Counted from the stretch's first letter, positions 42,993 to 51,605 are shown. The stretch is 52,813 nucleotides of DNA from Bacteroidales bacterium H5 (GCA_001701225.1 DAAQ01000019.1:58484-111296), one strand, 5' to 3'. Program-made: numbers and translations. The notes: a model not told the origin generated them from the letters alone.

Positions 42993-44969
42993 TCAGGAGT
43001 TAAGCTCCTCGGCCTCCATCGAGGCGAGTTCCCACATTGACATGGCATTCTCGAGCTGCTTCATGGCAGTGGCGTGACGCTCATATATGTCCGGGTCAGA
43101 CGACCCGGCGGCAAGTTCCGCCTCGATTGCGGCAACGACACCTTCAAGCCTGCTCACCTCGGCCTCGGCCTCCTCGACTTTCTTACGGGCGCGCTTCAGC
43201 ACTTTGTCGCGCTCTTTCTGCTCGGCATAGCTGAGTTTGCGCGATGACGCTTGCGTTGCGGATGCCTGTTGCGGCATCTGCTTGGGCTGGATATTATCTT
43301 TGGCTTTAGGCTGTGCAGGTTTCTCCGGTTTCTGGGTGCGCTCAAGCTCTGCGAGCGAGGCAAGTTTCTTCTTCTCAAGAAACTCATATATGCCTCCCAG
43401 GCACTCCTTCACTTCTCCGCCTCCAAACTCATAGACTTTCTCGACGAGCCCGTCAAGGAACTCACGGTCGTGACTCACGACAATGACCGTGCCGTCAAAT
43501 TCCTTTATGGCATTTTTGAGTATGTCCTTGGTCTTCATGTCGAGGTGGTTGGTGGGCTCGTCGAGTATGAGCAGATTGACAGGCTCGAGGAGCAGCTTTA
43601 TCATGGCAAGACGGGTTTTCTCACCGCCCGACAGGACCTTTACCTTTTTGTCGGACGCCTCGCCACCAAACATGAAAGCACCGAGTATATCTCGTATCTT
43701 GGTACGGATGTCGCCCACAGCGACACGGTCAATGGTATCGAACACGGTCAGCTCACCGTCGAGAAGCTGCGCCTGGTTCTGGGCGAAATATCCGATCTTG
43801 ACATTATGTCCGACTTTCAAGGTACCTGTATAGGGAATCTCGCCCATTATACATTTCACGAGGGTCGATTTGCCCTCGCCGTTCTTGCCGACAAAGGCTA
43901 CCTTCTCGCCACGTTTTATAGTGAATGTGGCATGGTCAAATACCTGATGGTCGCCGTATGCCTTGCCGAGGTCATCGACAATGAGAGGGTAGTCGCCCGA
44001 ACGCGGAGCCGGGGGAAATTTGAGGTTCAGATGCGACGTGTCAACCTCGTCAACCTCTATGCGCTCAATCTTGGCAAGCTGTTTGATGCGGCTCTGTACC
44101 TGCACGCTCTTGGTGGCCTTATAACGGAAGCGCTCGATAAAGTCCTCGGTCTCCTTTATCATTTTCTGCTGGTTCTGATATGCGCGCATCTGCTGTTCCA
44201 GACGATCGGCACGCAGAGACACATATTTCGAATAGTTCACGGCATAGTCATATATCTTGCCGAGTGATATTTCGATTGTGCGGTTCGTCACATTGTCAAT
44301 GAAGGCCCTGTCGTGACTCACGAGCACAACGGCACCAGCCTTGGTGACAAGGAAATTCTCGAGCCACTGTATGGACTCAATGTCAAGATGGTTCGTAGGC
44401 TCGTCGAGCAAAAGGACATCCGGGCGTCTCAACAGAAGTTTGGCCAGCTCGATACGCATGCGCCATCCGCCCGAGAATTCAGCGGTTGGACGGTCAAAAT
44501 CCTCTCGCCTGAAACCGAGACCTATCAGGGTCTTCTCCATTTCGGCCTCACAGTTCTCGCTCTCCTCCATGGCCAGACGGTCTGTGAGATTGGTCATCCT
44601 CTCGATAAGGGTCTGATAAGCCTCGCTCTCATAGTCGGTACGCTCGGCAAGTTCGGCGGTCATCTCATCGAGGCGCTGATGCATCTCCTTGATATGACTG
44701 AACGCAGTACGCACCTCGTCTACCACAGACGAGGTATCGTTTATGGTCATGTGCTGGGGAAGATAGCCTATGGTGGTGTCTTTCGGGACAGTGACGCTGC
44801 CGGAGGTTGGCTGCTGCAAACCTGCTATTATCTTAAGCATTGTGGATTTCCCGGCGCCGTTTTTGCCGACCAGGGCAATCCTGTCCTTATTATTGATGAT
44901 ATATGATATGTTGTCAAACAGGCATTTCGCGCTGAATTCAACCTTCAGGCTATTTATCGAGATACTCAT
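42993..44969 (-). CDS. ABC-F family ATPase
   Basis: A 658-residue soluble protein with two ABC domains and no membrane helix: ABC-F proteins act on ribosomes as translation factors or antibiotic protection factors. Domain 1 has Walker A GKNGAGKST and signature EFSGGWRMR; domain 2 has GKNGEGKST and LSGGEKTRL, with Walker B LLLDEPTNHLD and LILDEPTNHLD. A charged interdomain linker and a C-terminal coiled coil (KVEEAEAEVSRLEGVV) follow the Uup pattern, so a housekeeping Uup-like role is more likely than resistance. The minus-strand promoter lies at 44997-45028. Confidence 0.93.
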   Translation of the reverse strand: MSISINSLKVEFSAKCLFDNISYIINNKDRIALVGKNGAGKSTMLKIIAGLQQPTSGSVTVPKDTTIGYLPQHMTINDTSSVVDEVRTAFSHIKEMHQRLDEMTAELAERTDYESEAYQTLIERMTNLTDRLAMEESENCEAEMEKTLIGLGFRREDFDRPTAEFSGGWRMRIELAKLLLRRPDVLLLDEPTNHLDIESIQWLENFLVTKAGAVVLVSHDRAFIDNVTNRTIEISLGKIYDYAVNYSKYVSLRADRLEQQMRAYQNQQKMIKETEDFIERFRYKATKSVQVQSRIKQLAKIERIEVDEVDTSHLNLKFPPAPRSGDYPLIVDDLGKAYGDHQVFDHATFTIKRGEKVAFVGKNGEGKSTLVKCIMGEIPYTGTLKVGHNVKIGYFAQNQAQLLDGELTVFDTIDRVAVGDIRTKIRDILGAFMFGGEASDKKVKVLSGGEKTRLAMIKLLLEPVNLLILDEPTNHLDMKTKDILKNAIKEFDGTVIVVSHDREFLDGLVEKVYEFGGGEVKECLGGIYEFLEKKKLASLAELERTQKPEKPAQPKAKDNIQPKQMPQQASATQASSRKLSYAEQKERDKVLKRARKKVEEAEAEVSRLEGVVAAIEAELAAGSSDPDIYERHATAMKQLENAMSMWELASMEAEELNS

Positions 44970-44996
44970 TACTCCAATTCATTTCAAATCAGAGTA

Positions 44997-45028
44997 CAAA
45001 GTTACTGAGAATTTCGCAGATTAACAAG
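44997..45028 (-). promoter_or_regulatory. ABC-F promoter (minus strand)
   Basis: On the minus strand, CTTG (45028-45025), 20 bp, TAACTTTG (45004-44997); one mismatch at -33. The leader is about 21 nt. It sits 8 bp beyond the stop of the HTH gene, so the two minus-strand genes are transcribed separately or in tandem. Confidence 0.7.
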
Positions 45029-45035
45029 TCACGCG

Positions 45036-45680
45036 TCAATGCCACATGAAAGGATGTTTATGTTCAGGATCTGGGATAAATGATTCATAGGTCTGATCAT
45101 CATAATAAACTACAATTCCAGTCACTCGTTTACCGATGCCCGGCTTGACCGAAATAGTTTGCGTTTCTGTATTCGGCTTCTGTTCAAACTGTTTCGTGTC
45201 ATCCTTTGTGTTTGCAAATTCAAACGTATGAGTGTCTTCGGCGGTTGACATTTCATCAGCCGATGTTTGCGAATCAAAATCGGATGTATTTGCAAAACTG
45301 AACTCACTTTTGGAGGATGCGATATCGGTGTTTGGGTTTGCATCTGTTGATTCTGCAAATTCAAATTCAGCCTCGGCATCATCAGTGAGAAGGCTGGGAG
45401 AGTGGGGGAGCGAAGCTACTGTCTCGCTTGTCGTAGGCATCTGAGTATTAGCATTATTATCACCTATGAGCATGTTTCCTTCACCAAACATCATCCATAT
45501 TATGGATAGGTCGGGATAATACTGATGAATCTTTCCTATAATCTCATCACTCACCTTTTTATTCCTTCCGGCCAGAAGCTGTGAGGCAGTAGGACGCGGA
45601 ATGCCGCATACATCTGCAAACTGAGTTACGCTTATCTGACGTAGGTCGAGATACTGTTTGAGTCTTGAAACAAGGTCCAT
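45036..45680 (-). CDS. HTH DNA-binding protein with a disordered repeat-bearing linker
   Basis: A 214-residue protein. Residues 1-72 (LVSRLKQYLDLRQISVTQFADVCGIPRPTASQLLAGR then the WMMFGEGNML end) form an XRE/Cro-like helix-turn-helix of the kind found at the N-terminus of phage-like repressors, but no S24 peptidase follows. Residues about 73-180 are acidic, low in complexity and probably disordered, with three short repeats: EFEFAES (105-111), EFSFANT (126-132), TFEFANT (152-158). The last part, KRVTGIVVYYDDQTYESFIPD, looks like a small beta hairpin that I recall on other Bacteroidales regulators. An upstream in-frame ATG at 45764 is rejected since it precedes the promoter. Codon use is more AT-rich than in neighbours. 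Confidence 0.75.
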   Translation of the reverse strand: MDLVSRLKQYLDLRQISVTQFADVCGIPRPTASQLLAGRNKKVSDEIIGKIHQYYPDLSIIWMMFGEGNMLIGDNNANTQMPTTSETVASLPHSPSLLTDDAEAEFEFAESTDANPNTDIASSKSEFSFANTSDFDSQTSADEMSTAEDTHTFEFANTKDDTKQFEQKPNTETQTISVKPGIGKRVTGIVVYYDDQTYESFIPDPEHKHPFMWH

Positions 45681-45720
45681 AATTGCAAAATCAAATTTTA
45701 TTTTACGAATTTCTATAATG

Positions 45721-45752
45721 CAAATGTAACTACAATTTTTGAAACAGCCAAA
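45721..45752 (-). promoter_or_regulatory. HTH gene promoter (minus strand)
   Basis: On the minus strand, TTTG (45752-45749), 20 bp, TACATTTG (45728-45721): a full match. The leader to the ATG at 45680 is about 35 nt, which settles the start choice. Confidence 0.75.
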
Positions 45753-45841
45753 TTTTTGTTGCATATTTTGTCATTTGGTTTCGCAAACAAGCTTCGTTGT
45801 TCCGTGGAACATTTTACATGGAGCATATTCCCGCACTAAAA

Positions 45842-45868
45842 ATGGCTCTGTCCGAAGAACAGGGCCAT
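45842..45868 (-). terminator. Orphan terminator-like hairpin on the minus strand
   Basis: ATGGCTCTGT (45842-45851) pairs with ACAGGGCCAT (45859-45868), one G-U, loop CCGAAGA. Read on the minus strand it is followed by TTTT. No minus-strand gene is seen upstream to be terminated. Confidence 0.6.
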
Positions 45869-46730
45869 ATCTGATGTATGTGTTTAGATTTACCATCGTA
45901 ACCAAATGTTTTCTCGCTAATTACACCAACGATTTCATATTCGCATATTGAATCAGAGTCTGGTTTGATATATCTAAAGCTATACTATAACATAATTATG
46001 TATATTAGTGAGTTTAAGTATGTTTACTTATCTGTGAATTAATCTTAACGGCTGTTTCGGCTTTATCGCGGACATGGTGGAAACATCGTTATGCAATCAT
46101 GAACCAGTCTTGACTTTAGATAGGTTCTTGTTAACGATATACCCAAAATCGCATTGTTCTCAAAAACGAACAAGCCCGATAAGTTCTCATCCGCATCATA
46201 GGGTGCTTGTTTATTAAGCCGTTTAGAATGTAAATTCAAACTATGATAATGCAAACACGCGACCGTCAAGGACGCCTGTTTACTATAATAACAATCCTCA
46301 GCTTAAAATTCCTCCACATAATCAACGATTTAACACTCTGCAACCTAATTTTGTATTTTACATCGCATTTTATGGTGATTCTTTCTTTTTCTCGTTAGAT
46401 TATGCGATAAATATCCCGTTATAAGGCGAATACATAAATGCAAGCATACATGATTGGCCTTCCATCCGCACTCCACCGATGCAAGAATAAGTCATAAGCC
46501 TTACTCAAAATGATTCCACGGCACGTGAACCGCATATAAATCCGCCACATCCAATCTTTCAGACGTGGTCGATAAATAGCCGGAGCCTCGTAAAGAGAGG
46601 GGGACTGGGGAACAGCTCGATTTTTCTCGATATTCTCACCTGTCATTCAAAAGGGGAGATTCTACGATAGACCTATTTTACATAATAGCAATTATGAGAA
46701 ACTAACATCATATTTTTAAGGAGGCGATTA
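45869..46730. other. AT-rich intergenic region without a convincing gene
   Basis: No open frame in this stretch has a family motif, promoter and plausible length together. Minus-strand frames at 46063-46269 (68 aa) and 46419-46646 (75 aa) are poor candidates. Structure is present: a nested stem at 46085-46138 (ATCGTTA/TAACGAT outside, GAACC/GGTTC inside) and a hairpin AACAAGC (46169-46175) / GCTTGTT (46205-46211), followed on the minus strand by TTTTT. The region may hold a decayed gene or structured RNA. Confidence 0.6.
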
Positions 46731-46762
46731 TTTGCTCCGTATTGGAATAATGTGTAATTTTG
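46731..46762 (+). promoter_or_regulatory. panC promoter
   Basis: TTTG (46731-46734), 20 bp, TAATTTTG (46755-46762): full match. Transcription near 46767 gives a leader of about 55 nt, which favours the panC ATG at 46824 over the one at 46767. Confidence 0.75.
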
Positions 46763-46823
46763 CACCTTGAATTTGGCAACCCCAATCTTGTCGGTAGCCT
46801 CGCTCAAATTATCAATAACAGAA

Positions 46824-47675
46824 ATGGAAATAATCCGCACTGTCGCTGAATTAAAAGAGAAATTAGATTCGGCCCGCGCCAAAGGTTCAATCGGACTTGT
46901 GCCGACCATGGGCGCGCTCCACGCCGGGCATAAGTCGCTCGTAGACCGTGCCCGTGCCGAAAACGACACTGTTGTCGTCAGCGTCTTTGTAAACCCCACC
47001 CAGTTCAACAATCCCAACGACCTCGCAACATACCCCCGGACTGAGGAAGCTGATGCCGCCCTTCTTGAGGCATCCGGCGTGGACTACGCCTTCATCCCCT
47101 CGGTCAAAGAGATTTATCCTGAACCAGACACAAGGGTGTTTGACCTCGGACCTGTCGCTGAGGTTATGGAGGGAGCCATGCGCCCCGGCCATTTTAATGG
47201 TGTAGCCCAGATAGTCAGCAAGTTATTCGCCTATACCCAGCCGACACGCGCATATTTCGGCGAGAAGGATTTCCAGCAGATAGCCGTGATACGCCGTATG
47301 GCCGAAATCGAGGGCTTCGACGAACTCGAGATTGTGGATTGTCCTATTCTGCGAGAGGCTGACGGGCTGGCACTTAGCTCGCGAAACGTACGCCTCACCG
47401 CCGAGCAGCGTTCTGTTGCCCCCGCTATCTCTCTGGTGCTCAAAGCAAGCCTGATATGGGCTAAAGACATGACTGTCAGCGACGTGAAGAGCCACGTCAT
47501 CTCAACGCTCAACAGTTTTCCGTTCATGGATGTGGAGTATTTCGAGATTGTGGATGCCCTCACAATGCAGCCTATTGCCGAATGGAGCGACAGCACACAA
47601 CCTGTAGGATGCATCACGTGCTATTGCGGAGAAGTACGCCTGATTGACAACATCAAATATCCCAAGGAGTCATGA
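46824..47675 (+). CDS. panC: Pantothenate synthetase
   Basis: PanC condenses pantoate and beta-alanine with ATP to make pantothenate. The 283-residue length equals E. coli PanC. Motifs: VPTMGALHAGHKSLV (HxGH nucleotide motif), VFVNPTQFNNPNDLATYPRT, RPGHFNGVAQIVSKLF, YFGEKDFQQIAVIRRM and SSRNVRLT. The ATG at 46824 starts MEIIRTVAEL and fits the promoter. The stop overlaps panD as ATGA, so beta-alanine supply and use are encoded together. CoaBC, which acts later in the same pathway, lies at the other end of the window. Confidence 0.96.
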   Translation: MEIIRTVAELKEKLDSARAKGSIGLVPTMGALHAGHKSLVDRARAENDTVVVSVFVNPTQFNNPNDLATYPRTEEADAALLEASGVDYAFIPSVKEIYPEPDTRVFDLGPVAEVMEGAMRPGHFNGVAQIVSKLFAYTQPTRAYFGEKDFQQIAVIRRMAEIEGFDELEIVDCPILREADGLALSSRNVRLTAEQRSVAPAISLVLKASLIWAKDMTVSDVKSHVISTLNSFPFMDVEYFEIVDALTMQPIAEWSDSTQPVGCITCYCGEVRLIDNIKYPKES

Positions 47676-48025
47676 TGCTCGAGATGCTTAAGGCCAAGAT
47701 ACACCGTGTACATGTCACAGAGGCTTGTCTCGACTATATCGGCAGTATCACAATTGACCAGGATCTCCTGGACGCCGCCGGTATCCTGCCCGGCGAGAGG
47801 GTCTATATCGTCGACAACAACAACGGCGAGCGGTTTGATACATATACAATCGCAGGTCCGAGAGGCTCAGGAATGATATGCCTCAACGGAGCGGCTGCCC
47901 GCAGAGTCCAGGTTGGAGACATCGTCATCATAATATGCTATGCCTCCATGACTCCAGAGGAAGCGGCCACATTCAAGCCGAAAGTCATTTTCCCCGACAC
48001 GGCCACCAATCTACTTGTCAACTGA
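47672..48025 (+). CDS. panD: Aspartate 1-decarboxylase
   Basis: PanD makes beta-alanine from aspartate using a pyruvoyl group formed by self-cleavage. The 117-residue proenzyme has the cleavage site Gly24-Ser25 in DYIGSITID at the same position as in E. coli, the Lys and Arg of KAKIHRV, and LNGAAAR near 72. Three in-frame ATGs open the gene (47672, 47675, 47684); the first overlaps the panC stop and gives the usual numbering. ffh follows after 26 bp. Confidence 0.95.
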   Translation: MMLEMLKAKIHRVHVTEACLDYIGSITIDQDLLDAAGILPGERVYIVDNNNGERFDTYTIAGPRGSGMICLNGAAARRVQVGDIVIIICYASMTPEEAATFKPKVIFPDTATNLLVN

Positions 48026-48051
48026 CCTCATACCTTATATAATAAAATCCC

Positions 48052-49386
48052 ATGTTTGAGAATCTAAGTGAAAGGCTCGAGAGAAGCTTCAAAATACTGA
48101 AAGGTGAAGGCAAAATCACCGAGATAAACGTTGCAGAAACCCTCAAGGATGTACGCCGTGCCCTGCTTGAGGCAGACGTCAATTTCAAGGTTGCAAAACA
48201 GTTTACCGACGATGTCAAGGCCAAGGCCCTCGGTCAGAATGTCATCAACGCCATCAAGCCCGGCGAGCTCATGGTCAAGATTGTCCATGACGAGCTGGCA
48301 CGCCTCATGGGTGGCGAGACAGCCTCAGTCAATCTTTCGGGCAACCCCACGGTGATTCTCATGTCGGGCTTGCAGGGTTCCGGCAAAACCACATTCTCTG
48401 GCAAGCTGGCCCGTAAGTTCAAGTCCGAGCAGTCGCGCCGTCCCCTCCTCGTGGCTTGCGACGTCTACCGCCCCGCCGCCATCGACCAGCTCAAGGTGCT
48501 GGCCGAGCAGATAAATGTCCCCGTCTACACCGAGGACGGCAACAAGAATCCGGTCGAGATTGCCGAGAACGCCATCCGCTATGCCAAGACCAACCATCTC
48601 GATCTCGTCATCATCGATACCGCCGGACGTCTGGCTGTCGACGAGCAGATGATGCAGGAAATTGCCGCAATCAAGAAAGCCGTCAAGCCTCAGGAGACCC
48701 TCTTTGTGGTCGACTCGATGACAGGACAGGATGCCGTCAACACAGCCAAGGAGTTCAACGACCGTCTTGACTTTGACGGCGTAGTCCTCACCAAGCTCGA
48801 CGGCGACACACGTGGCGGTGCGGCTCTCTCTATTCGCACGGTCGTCACCAAGCCCATCAAGTTTGTGGGTACCGGCGAGAAGCTCGATGCTGTCGACCTA
48901 TTCCACCCCTCGCGTATGGCCGACCGTATTCTCGGCATGGGCGACATCGTGTCGCTGGTCGAGAAGGCCCAGAATGCCTATGACGAGAAACAGGCCCGTG
49001 AGCTGCAGCGCAAGATAGCCAAGAACCAGTTCAACTTTAACGATTTCCTCCAGCAGATACGTCAGATTCAGAAGATGGGCAACCTCAAGGAGCTCGCCTC
49101 GATGATTCCCGGTGTCGGCAAAGCGCTGAAGGATGTCGAGATTGACGACAATGCCTTCAAAGGCATCGAGGCAATCATCAGTTCTATGACAGAAGAAGAG
49201 CGTCAGCATCCCGAGATAATCAACGGCTCGCGCCGCAAGCGCATAGCCCGTGGTTCGGGGACAGACATCCAGGAGGTCAACCGTCTCATCAAACAGTTTG
49301 ACGAGGCCCGCAAGATGATGAAACAGGTAGCAGGAATCAAAAACCCCATGGCCATGATGCGCGGAATGCGTGGAATGCGCCGGTAA
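48052..49386 (+). CDS. ffh: Signal recognition particle protein Ffh
   Basis: Ffh binds SRP RNA and signal peptides of nascent chains and delivers ribosomes to FtsY at the membrane. The 444-residue protein has the N domain (MFENLSERLERSFKIL), the G domain with MSGLQGSGKTTFSGKLA (G1), DVYRPAAIDQL (G2), DTAGRLAVD (G3) and TKLDGDTRGGAALS (G4), and a methionine-rich M domain from about 325 ending MAMMRGMRGMRR. It lies between panD and folD in close spacing. The SRP RNA gene itself was not found in the window. Confidence 0.96.
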   Translation: MFENLSERLERSFKILKGEGKITEINVAETLKDVRRALLEADVNFKVAKQFTDDVKAKALGQNVINAIKPGELMVKIVHDELARLMGGETASVNLSGNPTVILMSGLQGSGKTTFSGKLARKFKSEQSRRPLLVACDVYRPAAIDQLKVLAEQINVPVYTEDGNKNPVEIAENAIRYAKTNHLDLVIIDTAGRLAVDEQMMQEIAAIKKAVKPQETLFVVDSMTGQDAVNTAKEFNDRLDFDGVVLTKLDGDTRGGAALSIRTVVTKPIKFVGTGEKLDAVDLFHPSRMADRILGMGDIVSLVEKAQNAYDEKQARELQRKIAKNQFNFNDFLQQIRQIQKMGNLKELASMIPGVGKALKDVEIDDNAFKGIEAIISSMTEEERQHPEIINGSRRKRIARGSGTDIQEVNRLIKQFDEARKMMKQVAGIKNPMAMMRGMRGMRR

Positions 49387-49404
49387 AACAGCCATATAGA
49401 AGAC

Positions 49405-50286
49405 ATGACACTTATCGACGGAAAGAAAGTTGCCGAGGACATCAAACGTGAGATAGCTGCCGAGGTCGACGAGATGGTCGCTTCGGGCAAACGTCGCCCG
49501 CATCTCGCAGCAATTCTTGTGGGACACGACGGAGGCTCCGAAACTTATGTAGCCAACAAGGTCAAGGCGTGCGAGGTCTGCGGATTCAAGTCCACACTCA
49601 TCCGGTTTGAGGATGACGTCACCGAGGAGAAACTGCTTGAGACGATTGACTCGCTCAACCGCGACCCTGAGGTCGACGGATTCATAGTCCAGCTCCCCCT
49701 CCCCCGCCACATATCCGAACAGCGCATAATCGAGGCCATCGACTACCGCAAGGATGTCGACGGCTTTCACCCGGTCAACGTAGGCCGTATGTCCATCGGA
49801 CTCCCCTGCTTCGTTTCGGCAACTCCCGCCGGTATCATCGAGCTTCTGCGCCGCTATGGTGTAGAGACAAAGGGAAAACGTTGTGCCGTGCTCGGCCGCA
49901 GCAACATTGTAGGCAAGCCGGTGGCAAACCTGATGATGCAGAAAGCCAATCCGGGCAATGCCACCGTGTCGGTACTCCACAGCGCCTCCGAGAACCTCAA
50001 GGAAATCTGCGCGGAGGCCGACATCATCATCGCGGCACTCGGACAGCCCGGATTCGTCACCGAGGATATGGTAAAGCCGGGCGCGACCATCATCGACGTC
50101 GGCACTACCCGCGTCCCCGACGCGACACGCAAGAGCGGATTCCGTCTGCGTGGAGATGTCGACTTTGAGAATGTGGCCCCCAAGTGCTCGTTCATCACGC
50201 CCGTGCCCGGTGGCGTTGGCCCTATGACCATCTGCTCGCTGATGAAGAACACCCTCCTGGCCGCAAAGAAAGAGATTTACTCCTGA
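49405..50286 (+). CDS. folD: Methylenetetrahydrofolate dehydrogenase / cyclohydrolase
   Basis: FolD interconverts methylene-, methenyl- and formyl-tetrahydrofolate, linking serine-derived carbon to purine and formyl-Met synthesis. The 293-residue protein has the catalytic Tyr and Lys in SETYVANKVKACE, VQLPLPRH, KDVDGFHPVNVG, and the Rossmann motif VLGRSNIVGKPVA, followed by VTPVPGGVGPMT-like residues (ITPVPGGVGPMTICSL). It starts 18 bp after ffh and ends 16 bp before the CapA-like gene. Confidence 0.96.
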   Translation: MTLIDGKKVAEDIKREIAAEVDEMVASGKRRPHLAAILVGHDGGSETYVANKVKACEVCGFKSTLIRFEDDVTEEKLLETIDSLNRDPEVDGFIVQLPLPRHISEQRIIEAIDYRKDVDGFHPVNVGRMSIGLPCFVSATPAGIIELLRRYGVETKGKRCAVLGRSNIVGKPVANLMMQKANPGNATVSVLHSASENLKEICAEADIIIAALGQPGFVTEDMVKPGATIIDVGTTRVPDATRKSGFRLRGDVDFENVAPKCSFITPVPGGVGPMTICSLMKNTLLAAKKEIYS

Positions 50287-50302
50287 CCATCCGGACGGAA
50301 GG

Positions 50303-51382
50303 ATGCTCGAGATACTCCTTGCCGTAGCCTCCCTGCTCGTACCGTCAGACCATGCCGAGCTCGTATTTGCCGGTGATGCCATGCAGCACCAGCGCCAGAT
50401 AGACGCGGCCCGTATGCCTGACGGCTCGCTCGACTATTCGCCATATTTCGAATCGTTGAAGCCATATATCGAGTCGGCAGACTATGCTGTGGTCAATCTT
50501 GAGACACCGCTCGGCGGAGAGCCTTATTCGGGCTATCCGATGTTCTGCGCCCACGACAACTATCTGTCTGCGCTCACTGACGCCGGATTCGACCTGATGC
50601 TGTCGGCCAACAACCACATACTCGACCGCAGGGATAAAGGTGTGTTGAGGACCATCAGCACTTTTGAGCGCAACGACGTGCCGTGGCTCGGGGTCTACCG
50701 TGATGCCGCTCACCGCCGGGAATGCCTGCCGATGATACGTGACATCAACGGATTCAAGGTCGCCTTCCTGAACTATACATATGGCACGAACGGCATCTCC
50801 AAGACAACTCCGATCGAGATTGACTACATAGACCGCGACCTCATGGCCTCAGATGTCCGCGAGGCCCGTCAGGCAGGCGCAGAGCTGATTGCAGTGTGCA
50901 TCCACTGGGGCGACGAATACAAGCTGCTTCCCAACGCGACACAGAAATCGCTTGCATCCTATCTCGCGTCCCTCGGAGTCGAGCTCATAATAGGCTCTCA
51001 TCCGCATGTGATCCAGCCGATGACGCTGACTAATGAGACGGGCACACGTCCTACCCTCACGGTCTATTCGCTCGGTAATTTCATATCCGCCATGCGGACA
51101 GCCGACACGCGTGGCGGAGCCATGGTCAGGGTCACCCTGTCGCGCGACCTACTCAGGCGCCCCTATGTCAGCGAAGCATCCTACAGGCTCGTATTCGTCC
51201 AGCCACCCGTAAGTCCGGGAGAGAATTACAGACTGCTTCCTGCCGAGTCGGACAGCGTGAGACCCTCCTCCCGGGCCAATCGCACGCTCTTCTGCCGCAA
51301 TGCCAGACGCATTTTCGACCGTCATAACATCAATGTGCCGGAGGATACCATCCCCATAGGCCGATACGGGATTACAGAATAA
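50303..51382 (+). CDS. CapA-family metallophosphatase-like protein
   Basis: A 359-residue protein of the CapA/PgsA group. LVFAGDAMQHQRQID (metal-binding Asp), VVNLETPLGGEPYSG, SANNHILDRRDKGV (NNH), VCIHWGDEY and IGSHPHVIQPM place it in the calcineurin-like fold. CapA relatives take part in poly-gamma-glutamate export in Bacillus; in Bacteroidota their role is unknown, and no pgsB or pgsC is nearby. A weak N-terminal hydrophobic stretch (LEILLAVASLLVPS) could be a short signal peptide. It is the last gene of the panC-panD-ffh-folD-capA run. Confidence 0.85.
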   Translation: MLEILLAVASLLVPSDHAELVFAGDAMQHQRQIDAARMPDGSLDYSPYFESLKPYIESADYAVVNLETPLGGEPYSGYPMFCAHDNYLSALTDAGFDLMLSANNHILDRRDKGVLRTISTFERNDVPWLGVYRDAAHRRECLPMIRDINGFKVAFLNYTYGTNGISKTTPIEIDYIDRDLMASDVREARQAGAELIAVCIHWGDEYKLLPNATQKSLASYLASLGVELIIGSHPHVIQPMTLTNETGTRPTLTVYSLGNFISAMRTADTRGGAMVRVTLSRDLLRRPYVSEASYRLVFVQPPVSPGENYRLLPAESDSVRPSSRANRTLFCRNARRIFDRHNINVPEDTIPIGRYGITE

Positions 51383-51397
51383 AACCGCCGGTAATAT

Positions 51398-51446
51398 CGG
51401 AAGGCTCCCGCCACCTGTCCGTAAGGAAGATGGCGGGAGCCTTCCG
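51398..51446. terminator. Long GC-rich hairpin after the CapA-like gene
   Basis: A perfect 16-bp stem (51398-51413 with 51431-51446; core GGAAGGCTCCCGCCA) closes a 17-nt loop, 15 bp beyond the CapA-like stop. No U tract follows (GGTTGGCC), so it may rely on a protein factor or protect the mRNA 3' end. Confidence 0.65.
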
Positions 51447-51573
51447 GTTGGCCGCATCCTCTTCTTTCCTGAAAAGTGCGGGTGAATCTTAATCCCTGTA
51501 TCGTGATGAATAAATAGTTGAATCGTTACACCAATACAACATCGCGTCTGCCGCAAAAGTTCACACCGAATTA

Positions 51574-51605
51574 ATTGCTCATTTTAGAGTAATTCACTAT
51601 TTTTG
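51574..51605 (+). promoter_or_regulatory. Promoter of the alcohol dehydrogenase gene
   Basis: ATTG (51574-51577), 20 bp, TATTTTTG (51598-51605). A short inverted repeat GAATTA/TAATTC (51568-51573, 51590-51595) overlaps the -33 element and spacer and could be an operator. Leader of about 38 nt. Confidence 0.65.

Noticed and set aside
45232..45444. A 70-residue plus-strand frame rich in Ser and Asn
   Set aside because: It is a shadow of the low-complexity linker of the minus-strand HTH gene.
46063..46269. A 68-residue minus-strand frame
   Set aside because: No family signature, no promoter, and it overlaps both hairpins; treated as chance open frame, with moderate doubt.
46419..46646. A 75-residue minus-strand frame with a PQSPSLYEAPAIYRP segment
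   Set aside because: No promoter or recognisable domain. The G/C-skewed segment has a faint likeness to sequence within the HTH gene linker (about 45393-45415), but too weak to call a repeat.
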